Assembly: GCA_002118135.1 (NCBI GenBank)
Contig: BDIU01000234.1
Coordinates: 1-16,024 of the forward strand
DNA length: 16,024 nt
Source of the DNA: Trebouxia sp. TZW2008
Taxonomy: Eukaryota; Chlorophyta; Trebouxiophyceae; Trebouxiales; Trebouxiaceae
Reading direction: 5' to 3'
Every line of letters begins with the position of its first letter. Positions within the stretch are counted from its first letter, which is position 1. The notes beneath the pieces are model-generated. The model saw only the letters and a list, made by a program, of their open reading frames with translations. It did no database searches and was not told the DNA's origin. Position numbers and translations under genes: made by a program. Below, one piece after another: positions 1 through 8,128 of this stretch.

Positions 1-2
1 GT

Positions 3-142
3 GCTCTCGCGGGACACCTGCGGCCTGAGGTCGAAGCCCGCTTTCAGTATGCACCTGTAACAGTCTTTCGGTCGTTCATTGTTCGGGACTCAGGCCTCCG
101 TCAAATCGCAAGGCAGGACAGCAGCACGGTGGCAAAGGCAGG
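3..142 (+). CDS. possible partial exon at window edge, product not recognised
   Basis: A reading frame starting at base 3 stays open from the window edge to about base 200 and contains mixed, protein-like composition (for example VTVFRSFIVRDSGLRQIARQ at about residues 19-38). It can be ended by a donor-like GGCAG|GTATGC at 142/143 or a GCAAG|GTGAGT at 160/161, both leaving phase 1. The segment is CpG-rich, like the 5' ends of the other genes here. I do not recognise a family. It may be the 3' part of a gene that begins before the window, and it may join the exon-like pieces at 312-750. Chance openness over 200 bases is a real alternative. Confidence 0.2.
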
Positions 143-311
143 TATGCTAGTGCAAGGTGAGTTGCTGATTTTGTCTAGCTGCAGCAAGCCAGCTCATGAA
201 TGCTCCTGAAAACACCAACCTTGTGTGCTGTTGCGAATTGGACAATCAGCCTCAAGGTGACATTCCTGGAAGTGCCAACGTCAAACACGCTATGAAGGTG
301 CTCTTTCTGCA

Positions 312-750
312 ATGACGCTCTTGCTTCGACAGTTCAAGCATTTGCTCAAGGTAAGTGACGGAAGGGCATCAGCTGCGTGCTTGCAGGTTGCACTCGCCAA
401 GCATGGCCAGACAGTACGCAGATTAGGAAGGCAAAGGCCTTCGTTCCCAGGGTTCCTGGTGAGTGCTTTCCGCTCAAACAAGCACAAGACCATGCTTTTG
501 CTGTAAAGCTCTGCTTTGCATGAGTACTCTGGTGATGCAGGGTCTCCTTTTACGCAAGCGCTTGATACCACGCTCTTCTAGATTTTGCCACCAATGCACT
601 GCAAGCCAGGTGAGCAGCAGTCTTGAGGGATCAATCACTGCACCCCGCCGTGCTTTGCTCAAAACCTCTTTGCCTCTGTTCACCTTTTACAAACCTTCAT
701 TGTTTGGTGCTCAGGTGCTGGACATCTCAGAAGTGCACTCAATATCTTGA
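312..750 (+). CDS. possible small multi-exon gene, hypothetical
   Basis: Four exon-like pieces can be joined in phase 0: 312-350, 387-458, 541-609 and 715-750. The donors are AAG|GTAAGT, CTG|GTGAGT and CAG|GTGAGC, the acceptors are all cag, and the last piece ends in TGA. The product would be a basic protein of 71 residues starting MTLLLRQFKHLL, which I do not recognise. The same borders can also be read in phase 1 throughout, giving a different product that ends at a TAG at 579-581 and could continue the open frame at 3-142. The consistent borders are what I see; which frame, if either, is coding is unresolved. The piece could also be another run of decayed exon copies. Confidence 0.2.
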
Positions 751-1457
751 ACAAGAGATGGAGACCATAACTCTACACATAAGGGTCTCATGCAGGCAAG
801 TCTACGTCCTAAGCTTTTGCTTGCGTAAAGCTTGTGTTTGGTTAGTGCATGCATGAAGCACCGCACCAAGTAGTGTCAAGTTGCAATTTTCACATCACAT
901 TGGGACATTTGACAGGGTCTTTGCACTGAGGCTGTCTGTGCTTTGCAGGCCAGTCAAAAGGTGGCCCAGAGAGGCATTGTGCTCAGTATTCTGACAAGTA
1001 TTGCGGCAGTCTTGGCATGCTTTCCATCACCTAGCATTCCTGCACCGCACTATTTATGGTACATATTAGATGCAAGACATAGCTCAAGATACAGATGATG
1101 GTGACCTTGACATATTAGCCATGTAACTTGACTTGTCTGCCTGCAAGTAGCATGCAGCTTGAACTCATCTTTGGCCTCAGCTTTTGATTGGCCTGCATTT
1201 AGTGGCTGACTGACCTAGCACTCGCTGCATGCTTGGAAGGAAGCTGCATTGTCAATTGCGTGCAACGCCCCATCATCTAGTCTGCTCTGATAACGACCGG
1301 CCAAGCCTAGGCCTTTGACCCCTATTATTTGCGCATGCGTCGCTTTTGGTTGCAATTGTGGCAGATCGATCTGCTTTTGATCATGAGCTCCCGCGAATTA
1401 CAAAGGTAGCGAGGGATTTGACACGCTTTCAATAGAACAGAGTAATAGAACAGACTC
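751..1457. other. non-coding spacer, nothing recognised
   Basis: No open frame of useful length and no motif I recognise. The text is rich in tgcatgca-type palindromes, which recur across the whole window. Just before 1458 the decamer aatagaacag occurs twice, at about 1431-1440 and 1444-1453. Confidence 0.5.
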
Positions 1458-1516
1458 ACCTTCTGCTAGGTCTCTATGACAGACTCACTTTCTGTCATAG
1501 AGACCTAGCAGAAGGT
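1458..1516. repeat. perfect 26-bp inverted repeat with 7-nt loop
   Basis: Bases 1458-1483 and 1491-1516 are exact reverse complements, separated by the loop ctcactt. The loop plus the end of the left arm repeats the sequence just outside the left arm (cagactcac followed by c/t ttctg). It lies about 625 bases upstream of the asparagine synthetase start. It could be a small fold-back transposon remnant or a hairpin RNA precursor. I see no clear target-site duplication and no coding potential. Confidence 0.85.
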
Positions 1517-1927
1517 CCTATAGACAGTGTGAGTGTTAAGTACAATGCTACACTGCATCACATTGTGACAGCCACGCTTGCTGTGCCCATGCCCTAAACC
1601 ATGTTGAATGTCAATGGGTGGGTTGCGCAAAAGATGTTAGCTATGGGAATTTCCCTGAGTATCTTCAAAACAGGCTGTGCTCAGAAGGGACGCTACAGAG
1701 ACATCGGCATGTTCAAACAATTGTTTGTGAGGACATGTGTCTGACCCGAATGTGGCTATGCTTGACATCCCCACAAGAAATGCTGTACATCCTTTACCTC
1801 CCTGGCAAACTCTAAGCCAACGCTGATGACCCAAGCTAAGTGGCCAAAATTCACACCCACAGCAAGCCGGTTTAGAAGTGACCCAGCTGTGACTAAAGCT
1901 GGAGATGACGAACGACAGCCGATGCGA

Positions 1928-1939
1928 GTTCACGTGAAC
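1928..1939. promoter_or_regulatory. 12-bp palindrome GTTCACGTGAAC with G-box core
   Basis: A perfect palindrome with a central CACGTG lies about 200 bases upstream of the asparagine synthetase start codon, in the expected promoter or 5' leader region. CACGTG is the classic core bound by bZIP and bHLH factors in plants and algae. Function here is inferred from position only. The 1517-2140 interval otherwise shows rising CpG content toward the start codon but no clear TATA box. Confidence 0.35.
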
Positions 1940-2140
1940 ACAGTTACATTGCTTCCTGGACGAATGCACTGCAGTTTTGCAGTTCCGCTTGATCTGACTT
2001 CGCGAATCAGCCGGTACGTTGACATTGCACAAGGGCTTTGTTTACGAGTCGCGCATCCAGCTTGTCGCCGAGGCAAGTATCGGTATAGCGGCGCAAAAGC
2101 AGAAGTCAACGACTTTCAGGCGGCCAGGCAGTTGCCGACC

Positions 2141-5100
2141 ATGTGCGGCATACTGGCCGCACTCGGTTTAACCGGTGACCCCGAGACAAACCGCCGTCTG
2201 GTTCTGCGATGCAGCAAACTGCTTCGACATAGAGGTCCAGACGCCAACTCCATTTATCAGAGCAGGGACGGCAAGAACTTTTTGGCCTTTGAACGGCTGC
2301 AGATTATCGACCCCTCGGATGGTGGCAGGTGCGCAGAGCAGTTGGCTGCAAGCTGTCTCGCTTGTTGCCGGCAACATGCGTCCAATGCAGTCTTGCGCAG
2401 CGCTGCGCACCGGCGTGGCAGATGAATATGTACATGTAGCGACAATCGCTTGCTTGCTCTGTGCAGGCAGCCATTCGCCATTTCAACTCCCCAGGGCGAC
2501 ATTGCATGGCAGTTGTAAGTCCCTCTAGATCCCAACTACATTCCAGCCAATTCACTGACCTCCACATCAGCTTTGCCTACGGTCTGAGCGTTGCTTTTTG
2601 CAATCTTGCCCAGCGCAAGTGGCCTCCGGAATCATTGACCTTCACTCATCACGCCATTTACTCTGTGCATCATGGCCATGCAGAAACAGCGAGATCTACA
2701 ACCATGAGGCAGTACAGCAACAGTTCCTGCCAGGAGTCAGCATGGTGCGCGAGAGCAAGTCTGATTCAGCAAAGCCAGGTCATCTGTACGAGAAGTACGG
2801 AGATGATGACAAGATCTGGAACGCACTGGACGGCACCTTTGCATGCGTCATCTACGATGAGCGCACCCAGCAATTCTGTGCAGCCAGAGACCCCATTGGT
2901 ATCTGTCCCATGTATTGGGGCAAAGACAAGAACGGAGCCACATGGTTTGCCAGTGAAATGAAGGCACTGCAGCATCAGTGCGTCAGCTTTGAGATTTTTC
3001 CACCGGTGAGTGTCTCGCAGCATACATTCGGGCACAGTGTGCACATAATTTACGTTGTGCAGCATACTTTTAGGTGCCATGGTTTGCTCGTGAAGTGAAG
3101 GCCTTGCAGCATCAGTGAGTCAGCTTTCAGGTCATTTCTGTGTCAAGCATGTTGCATGCATTCTGTCAGTGGTACACAGGTACTGCAGCATCCATGTTAA
3201 TACTTTGAGACCTTGCCCATGATAAGGTTCTGGCAGCATGCATGAAACTTCAAAGCTGCGTGAGTATATATCTGCTTCAAACAGATCTGCACAGTCCTCA
3301 TGACAAGCAGAACAGACAAGCTGTACTGTTGGCTGACTATACGTATGGCACTCAGCAGCACCCAGCAGCAGTTACCACGCATGTGTGCCATGGTAATCAG
3401 CAGCAAAGCTGACCAGCTTTCTTTGAGAGCTTGTCAGAAGGCTTTGCCAGGCTGTCATGCTGCCCTCCAACTACAACTTTGGCAAAGCAGCCGATCTTCA
3501 AGAATTCTGTATGCAGAGTCTGGGGCTGCATTCCCATGCACATTGCAGAGGCTGCCAGTATGCAGAGTCACTGTTGCTGCAGCAGGACTGGTAGTTCTCA
3601 TTCAAGCATCAGCAAAGCCTCAGAAAGTCATGTCATGGTATACTCAGTAAAGTACCTTGACGCATGCAGGGTCAGTGTCGCTTCTGCAGGACCTGCAAAT
3701 TTTGCTCAAGTGGCACAGCTTTGCAGAAAGGAAATCAAGCAACACATGTTCACTGGGCTGACTTGGTATTTGCAGGGTCACTGTTACCGCAGCAGGACAG
3801 GCAAGCTGGAAAGGTATTTCAAGCCAGACTGGCTGATGAGTGACCAGATTCCCACGCAGCCTGCAGACCTGCCAGCCATCAAGGTACATCACAATCTGCT
3901 GACTTTGTCTGAAATCAGTGAATCATTATTTGATGAATTGTTGATTGTACCAAAACCTGCTACAGCCGTTATTAGCATTCACCAACAAGTATGCCATCAA
4001 CGTACACATCAATGTACCCATTCATTGTCATATCTTGTTCAGCATCACCAATACCAGACACTGCAACTTAGCAAATGAAGGGGAATAAGAGTGTGTTGTC
4101 TGCTTCACACTGTCGACATCTCTCTGCTTTGCCTTCGTGTGTACTTGCAGATTCATTGTCTCCGTGTTCGTGCAACTTGCATATTATCTAACATGTGATC
4201 TGCAATAGCTTTGCTTCCCACGTGCAAGCTGTCACCTGATAGCTGCTGCTGTTGTGGTGCAGCAAAGCTTCATCAACGCTGTGGTGAAGCGGCTGATGTC
4301 AGATGCCCCTCTGGGCGTGCTTCTTTCTGGAGGGCTGGATTCCTCCCTAGTTGCCAGTGTAGCAGTCAGGTAAGCTCTTCAATCTTTGGCACTTTTGACG
4401 CAAAATGTGTTTAAAAACAGCAAAAGGACAAGCCTGATGCCTGCACGCACTCAGCCAAGGCATTTGAGGGGCACCAAGATCTGAAAAGTTGCTCATTACA
4501 AGCATAGATTTGCTCTTGTCAGCAGACATTTGAAAAGGGCCAAAAGTTTCCGTGATAGAAGAGATGTCTTGCATGGGCTTAGGCATCCAAGAAGCAACAG
4601 ATTTACCAAGTGCAAGACAAGCAGCAAAACCACAAGCACTCTAACTCTTGTTGTCTGCAGGCATCTGAAAGAAGCCAAAAACGCTTTTGACAGGACGCAT
4701 CCCTTGCACACATTCAGCATAGGCATTCAAGGAGCACCAGACCTATTAGCTGCGAGAGAAGTTGCACATCAGCTGGGGACTGTACATCATGAGTTCCACT
4801 TCACAGTTGAAGAGGGGATTGACGCTGTGTACGACCTCGTATACCACTTAGAGTCCTATGAGCAGGCAAGTATAGACTGTGCATACTGCTGACCATCAGT
4901 CTGGTCTGCATATTGTGATTCACAACACTGTGCTGTGTTGTGTGCATCACAAGTTCCATTTCACAGTTGAAGAGGGAATTGATGCCGTGTATGACCTTGT
5001 GTGCCATCTAGAGTCGTACGAGCAGGCAAGCACAGGATTGATGTGCATGCTACCATCCATTGCATTGATCAGCACATTGCCATTGAGCACAAGTGCATGT

Positions 5101-8100
5101 GCGCCACATGCCTAGTGCAAGCTGGTTGTGACACAAAAGATGTCTTGGGTGTCAACGTCAAACTGTGAAGGATTCGATGACAGCTCTCACATTGTCGGCT
5201 AGTTCTGTTCCATGCTCGGGTGCTCATGTGTGAAGCTGCATGATGGTCAGGCAAGGATTGCTACACAGGATGATTGATTTCACAAAATTTCAATGTGCAG
5301 GTGAGAGCGGCTGTGCCCATGTACCTGCTGTCACGCAAGATCAAGGCTTTGGGGTTCAAGGTGGTCATGTCTGGAGAAGGGGCAGACGAAATCTTTGGGG
5401 GCTACCTTTATTTCCATAAAGCCCCCAGCCCTGCTGAGTTTCACAGGTATCAGTTTTTTTGGGTTTGAGAGATCGCACTTGTGGGATGTGGCTACGGCTC
5501 ACAGAACCCTGTTTTCCTTTTGCATTTCAACATAGAGCCAAGAGAGATCGCTTTGCATAAAGTGCACTGTCCCGCACCCAAGACTTGTACTGATGTAGTA
5601 TGCAGGTGAGCAAGCAGACTATGAGAAAGCTTGAGCTATTGCGTTTATGGGACGTGGCAAGGGCCAACATGTCAGGTCTAACAAAGCCCCATTCTAACTT
5701 GGCATGGAGCCCACGATGCATTGCAAAAGCAGCATGCAAACTTTGCACTCGTGACTTGTAGCCAAAGCAGTGTGTGTTGTGATTTACAGGGAGACTGTAA
5801 GAAAGGTTGACAGATTGCACATATGGGACGTGGCTAGGGCCAACAAAGCCCCATTTTCCTTTGGCATTGAACCTAGAGTGCCTTTCCTTGACAAGGCATT
5901 CCTACAGACATCAATGAGCATTGATCCCCAAGATAAGATGGTGCGCTCATCAACTGTGATTTACTGCTCTGCAAAAGAAAAATTCATGACCTTAGGCGAC
6001 ATAATGGGAGCCTCTGTCTACAGAGGCAGCTCAGGAACTGCCCTGCAAATGAGATGTCATTATGCACAATTGCATGTGGCGCCTGTCGCTGATTGCCTGT
6101 ATTCGCGTCATCCAATCACTGGGTACATCACGGGCGTCTGGCATTTCACAAGCAACCTACAAGATTGCCAGTCTGCACATGTCTGCAGAGCCCCTTGAGA
6201 ACACCCAATGATTGCCTGTCTGTACACCTGTGCACATTGCACAACGCAGGCCAAAATGCTTGTCTCAATATGCACCAAACAGCAGATGGCAAGCCTGAGA
6301 TGATAGCCACTCAAGCTGCGCAAAATCTTTTCAGAGTTCTCGGAATCTCAAATGCAATTTAAACCTATTGATCTACATCCATGCAGATCAACATGCAAGA
6401 GCTAGCAGATGGCAAGCACAAGAAAATGGAGAAGTATGTGCTGCGCAAAGCTTTTGATGACCCTTCAGATCCTTACCTACCTGAGTCTGTGCTGTGGCGG
6501 CAGAAGGAGCAGTTCAGTGATGGAGTTGGATACTCATGGGTAGATGGGCTAAAAGACTATGCAAACCAGGTCAGTCCCACGCGCTACTGATGTCTTACCA
6601 AGTTCAACCAATTCAACTTGCAAAGCTCAAGTGTCATGGGAACAGTTGAACTGTCAGAGCTGGGAAAAACAGAACACAGCGCATGCCTGTTGCAGCACTT
6701 CATTTTGACAGGTCACTCTGCATGTTGTCCTTTGGTGGCAGTTGATTCTCATGCTCTTTGCCGCGGTATGCGTAGGTTGTGACAGAACAGATGTGGGCAA
6801 AACGGTCAGAGCGATTTCCTGAAGAGACTCCCAGCACTAAGGAATATTACCTGCTCAGATCAATCTTTGAGGAGCACTTTCCCAGCCAAAGCGCTCTAGA
6901 CACTGTCCCCAAGGTCAGTAAGCGCTGCAGACTGGACATGCAGGCAGAGTGTTGTCGCTGAACAGTCTGCATCATGCATGCATGTGACTTGACGAAGCAA
7001 TTTTTGAGGATGCCTATCACATCTGCTGTTGCTGGAAAGTGCTGCATGCACTGTACTGTTGGACAGCGATGAACGTTGCAGTACATGTCAGATACAAAGC
7101 TTTTGCATGGCAAATTGGACAATTTGACAAGCTATCATCTCTTATGTGCAGGGCTTGCGCATAGCATGCTCACCACAAGAGGCAGTACGTTGGGCACGGC
7201 ATGTTGGATACTGCTGGACTGTCCTGGAGATTGCAATACCAAGGATCATCATTGTTGCTGCCTGTTGACAATTAGGGGACATCACGAGCCACGCCCATTT
7301 AGAAGCCCAGGGAAGCTGGAAATTTCTGGACCTGACAACATGCCTTGTGTGCAGGGCCTGAGCATAGCATGCTCAACACCAGAGGCAGTATGTTGGGACC
7401 CTTCATGGGCAAACACACATGAGATCTCTGGACGTGCCATGAAGAATGTGCATGACAGCGCTGATGGGTTTGAGTATGAAAGGAGACCAAACAGCCTGGA
7501 GCAGAGGCGGCCAGAAAGTGTGGAAGTAATTGTACCTGATGATGACTGTGTAGGTAAGGCTCACAGAATACATTTCTGTTATGTATTTGTGCACCCGTTC
7601 GCCAGCTTGTGATTTCTGGATTCATTGCTCTTGAAAATGGATAGACTGGTGGTGCACTGACGCTGTGAATGTACGTACTGCTCCTTGTATCTTTGACTGC
7701 TTGTGGAATGCAGTATATGTGCCTGTATGGCCGTCTATGCTGAAAATTCTACCTGGGCTCTCCACCTCTTTCAGAAAGTCTACTAAAAAGTCTGGCAGCG
7801 TATGGTTGAGCTGTGGTGTGTGACTTCACAAAACAACAGCAGCGTGTAGTTGCTTGCAATTGGCTCAACATGATCTTGGTGTGCAGATAACCAGGAAGGC
7901 CCCATGCAGCATATGTCTCCACGGCGGCTGGCCAATGGTCTCACCAACGGAGTCAACCATGGTGGCTATGATGCAGAAGCTGCAAAGGTAGCTGCAACAG
8001 CAACCCAGCAAGTCATGCAAGGCTTGAAAGCCACAGCAGCAGCATTCATACCAAGCAGTCAAGCGACAACACAAGCTACCAACGGCGCTGTCAACGGCTC

Positions 8101-8128
8101 AGCTGTTGCTTCTGTTGGGGACTGCTAG
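2141..8128 (+). CDS. ASN1: asparagine synthetase (glutamine-hydrolysing), 12 exons
   Basis: Converts aspartate, ATP and glutamine to asparagine and glutamate in the cytosol. Exons: 2141-2328, 2467-2514, 2684-3005, 3776-3883, 4263-4369, 4661-4865, 5301-5446, 5790-5940, 6387-6569, 6776-6913, 7355-7553, 7887-8128. All phases agree and give 678 residues. The start is fixed by Met-Cys, since Cys2 is the class II amidotransferase nucleophile; the frame is open upstream, but an extended form would lose the N-terminal Cys. Glutaminase domain, residues 1-200: HRGPD 30-34, ERLQIID 51-57, N80-S81-E82 where the family has NGE. Synthetase domain: SGGLDSS 244-250, GTVHHEF near 291, [12 protein letters not shown] 350-361, EPRVPFLDK 402-410, [14 protein letters not shown] 463-476, IACST 536-540. 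The family core ends near residue 569. A further 109 residues, Ala/Asn/Gln-rich at the end, are not typical. Intron 6 has a GC donor (CAG|GCAAGT). The Thr-Thr before the conserved Ile/Val-Arg-Ala at the exon 6/7 joint is absent. Confidence 0.93.
3074..3130 (+). pseudogene. decayed copy of exon 3 segment in intron 3
   Basis: The segment aligns with exon 3 positions 2937-2993 at an offset of 137 bases. Shared words include catggtttgc, gtgaa(a/g)tgaaggc and tgcagcatcagtg. It is preceded by an acceptor-like cttttag, and a change from gtgcgt to gtgagt has made a donor-like site (and an in-frame TGA) inside it. It would not restore the reading frame if used. Confidence 0.75.
3555..3606 (+). pseudogene. 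decayed copy of exon 4 (outer)
   Basis: Matches the acceptor and first half of exon 4 (3766-3826): tgcag, gtcactgtt and gcagcaggac are shared, followed by a diverged stretch ending ttcaag in both. The cag that serves as acceptor in exon 4 is kept. Offset from the intact exon is about 211 bases. A still weaker similar stretch lies at about 3445-3500. Confidence 0.65.
3661..3711 (+). pseudogene. decayed copy of exon 4 (inner)
   Basis: Second copy of the exon 4 start, 106 bases before the intact exon and 105 bases after the outer copy. The words tgcagggtca, tgtcgc and gcaggac and the terminal tcaag align with exon 4. Single-base indels break the frame. Confidence 0.65.
4431..4500 (+). pseudogene. 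decayed copy of exon 6 (outer)
   Basis: Aligns with exon 6 near 4692-4760: gacaagcctgatgcctgcac against gacaggacgcatcccttgca, then actcagcc(a)aggcatt and gaggggcacca(a)ga against the exon's attcagcataggcatt and caaggagcaccaga. Several indels; no frame is kept. Offset is about 263 bases from the intact exon. Confidence 0.6.
4521..4625 (+). pseudogene. decayed copy of exon 6 (inner)
   Basis: Begins cagacatttgaaaagggcc, matching the exon 6 acceptor and start (caggcatctgaaagaagcc), and continues through aggcatccaagaagcaa (exon: aggcattcaaggagcac) to about gcaagacaag. The first residues read RHLKRAK against RHLKEAK in the intact exon, then the frame is lost. Offset is about 140 bases. Confidence 0.75.
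4942..5025 (+). pseudogene. conserved partial copy of exon 6 (28 codons)
   Basis: This 84-base segment repeats the last 84 bases of exon 6 (4782-4865) with no indel, at an offset of 160 bases. Of 28 codons, 16 differ: 14 are synonymous and two change the residue (Glu to Lys at codon 4, Tyr to Cys at codon 21). It ends, like exon 6, in CAG followed by a GC donor (GCAAGC here, GCAAGT in exon 6). The first two thirds of exon 6 are not present upstream, so it cannot simply replace the exon. It could add an in-phase block if spliced from the AG before TTCCATTTC. Classed as pseudogene for want of a better term; the coding-like divergence argues it has been, or is, translated. Confidence 0.8.
5463..5565 (+). 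pseudogene. decayed copy of exon 8 (outer)
   Basis: Aligns with exon 8 (5807-5905). Shared words: gagagatcgcac against gacagattgcac, tgggatgtggctacggc against tgggacgtggctagggc, and ttttccttttgcatt against ttttcctttggcatt. The copy lies 342 bases before the intact exon and has several indels and in-frame stops. Confidence 0.75.
5606..5730 (+). pseudogene. decayed copy of exon 8 (inner)
   Basis: Follows a tgcag acceptor as exon 8 follows ttacag, and aligns over most of exon 8: gactatgagaaagcttgag, atgggacgtggcaagggcc, acaaagccccatt. An 11-base insertion after gggccaac and later substitutions break the frame. Offset from the intact exon is 176 bases; from the outer copy, 166. Confidence 0.8.
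6250..6334 (+). pseudogene. decayed copy of exon 9
   Basis: Preceded by cgcag, then aligns with exon 9 (6387-6455): aaaatgcttgtctcaatatgc is diverged, but agcagatggcaagc is identical and gctgcgcaaa is identical further on. Stops are present in all useful frames. Offset is about 135 bases. Confidence 0.7.
6645..6681 (+). pseudogene. possible decayed copy of exon 10 start
   Basis: Follows cag and reads gttgaactgtcagagctgg then gaaaaacagaacacagcg, against exon 10 gttgtgacagaacagatgtg then ggcaaaacggtcagagcg. The match is short and gapped, so this is the weakest of the listed echoes. Confidence 0.4.
7152..7210 (+). pseudogene. decayed copy of exon 11 with intact acceptor
   Basis: Follows tgtgcag exactly as exon 11 does and aligns with 7355-7410 at an offset of 203 bases. 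It shares the words agcatagc-type ATAGCATGCTCA, GAGGCAGTA and GTTGGG. Read in phase 0 it gives [14 protein letters not shown] against [14 protein letters not shown] in the intact exon, then drifts and reaches a stop near 7266. If spliced in place of exon 11 it would give a shortened C-terminus without the tail. Confidence 0.75.

Noticed and set aside
1637..2032. 131-codon open frame on the minus strand
   Set aside because: No recognisable motif, Cys/Ser-rich random composition, no splice support, and it overlaps the asparagine synthetase promoter region.
1826..2140. In-frame N-terminal extension of asparagine synthetase from an ATG at 1826
   Set aside because: The frame is open, but the enzyme needs Cys right after the initiator Met for glutaminase activity, so the start at 2141 is preferred.
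4866..5115. Treating 4942-5025 as a true constitutive exon of asparagine synthetase
   Set aside because: It would duplicate 24-28 residues already encoded by exon 6 within the synthetase domain, which the family does not tolerate as far as I know.
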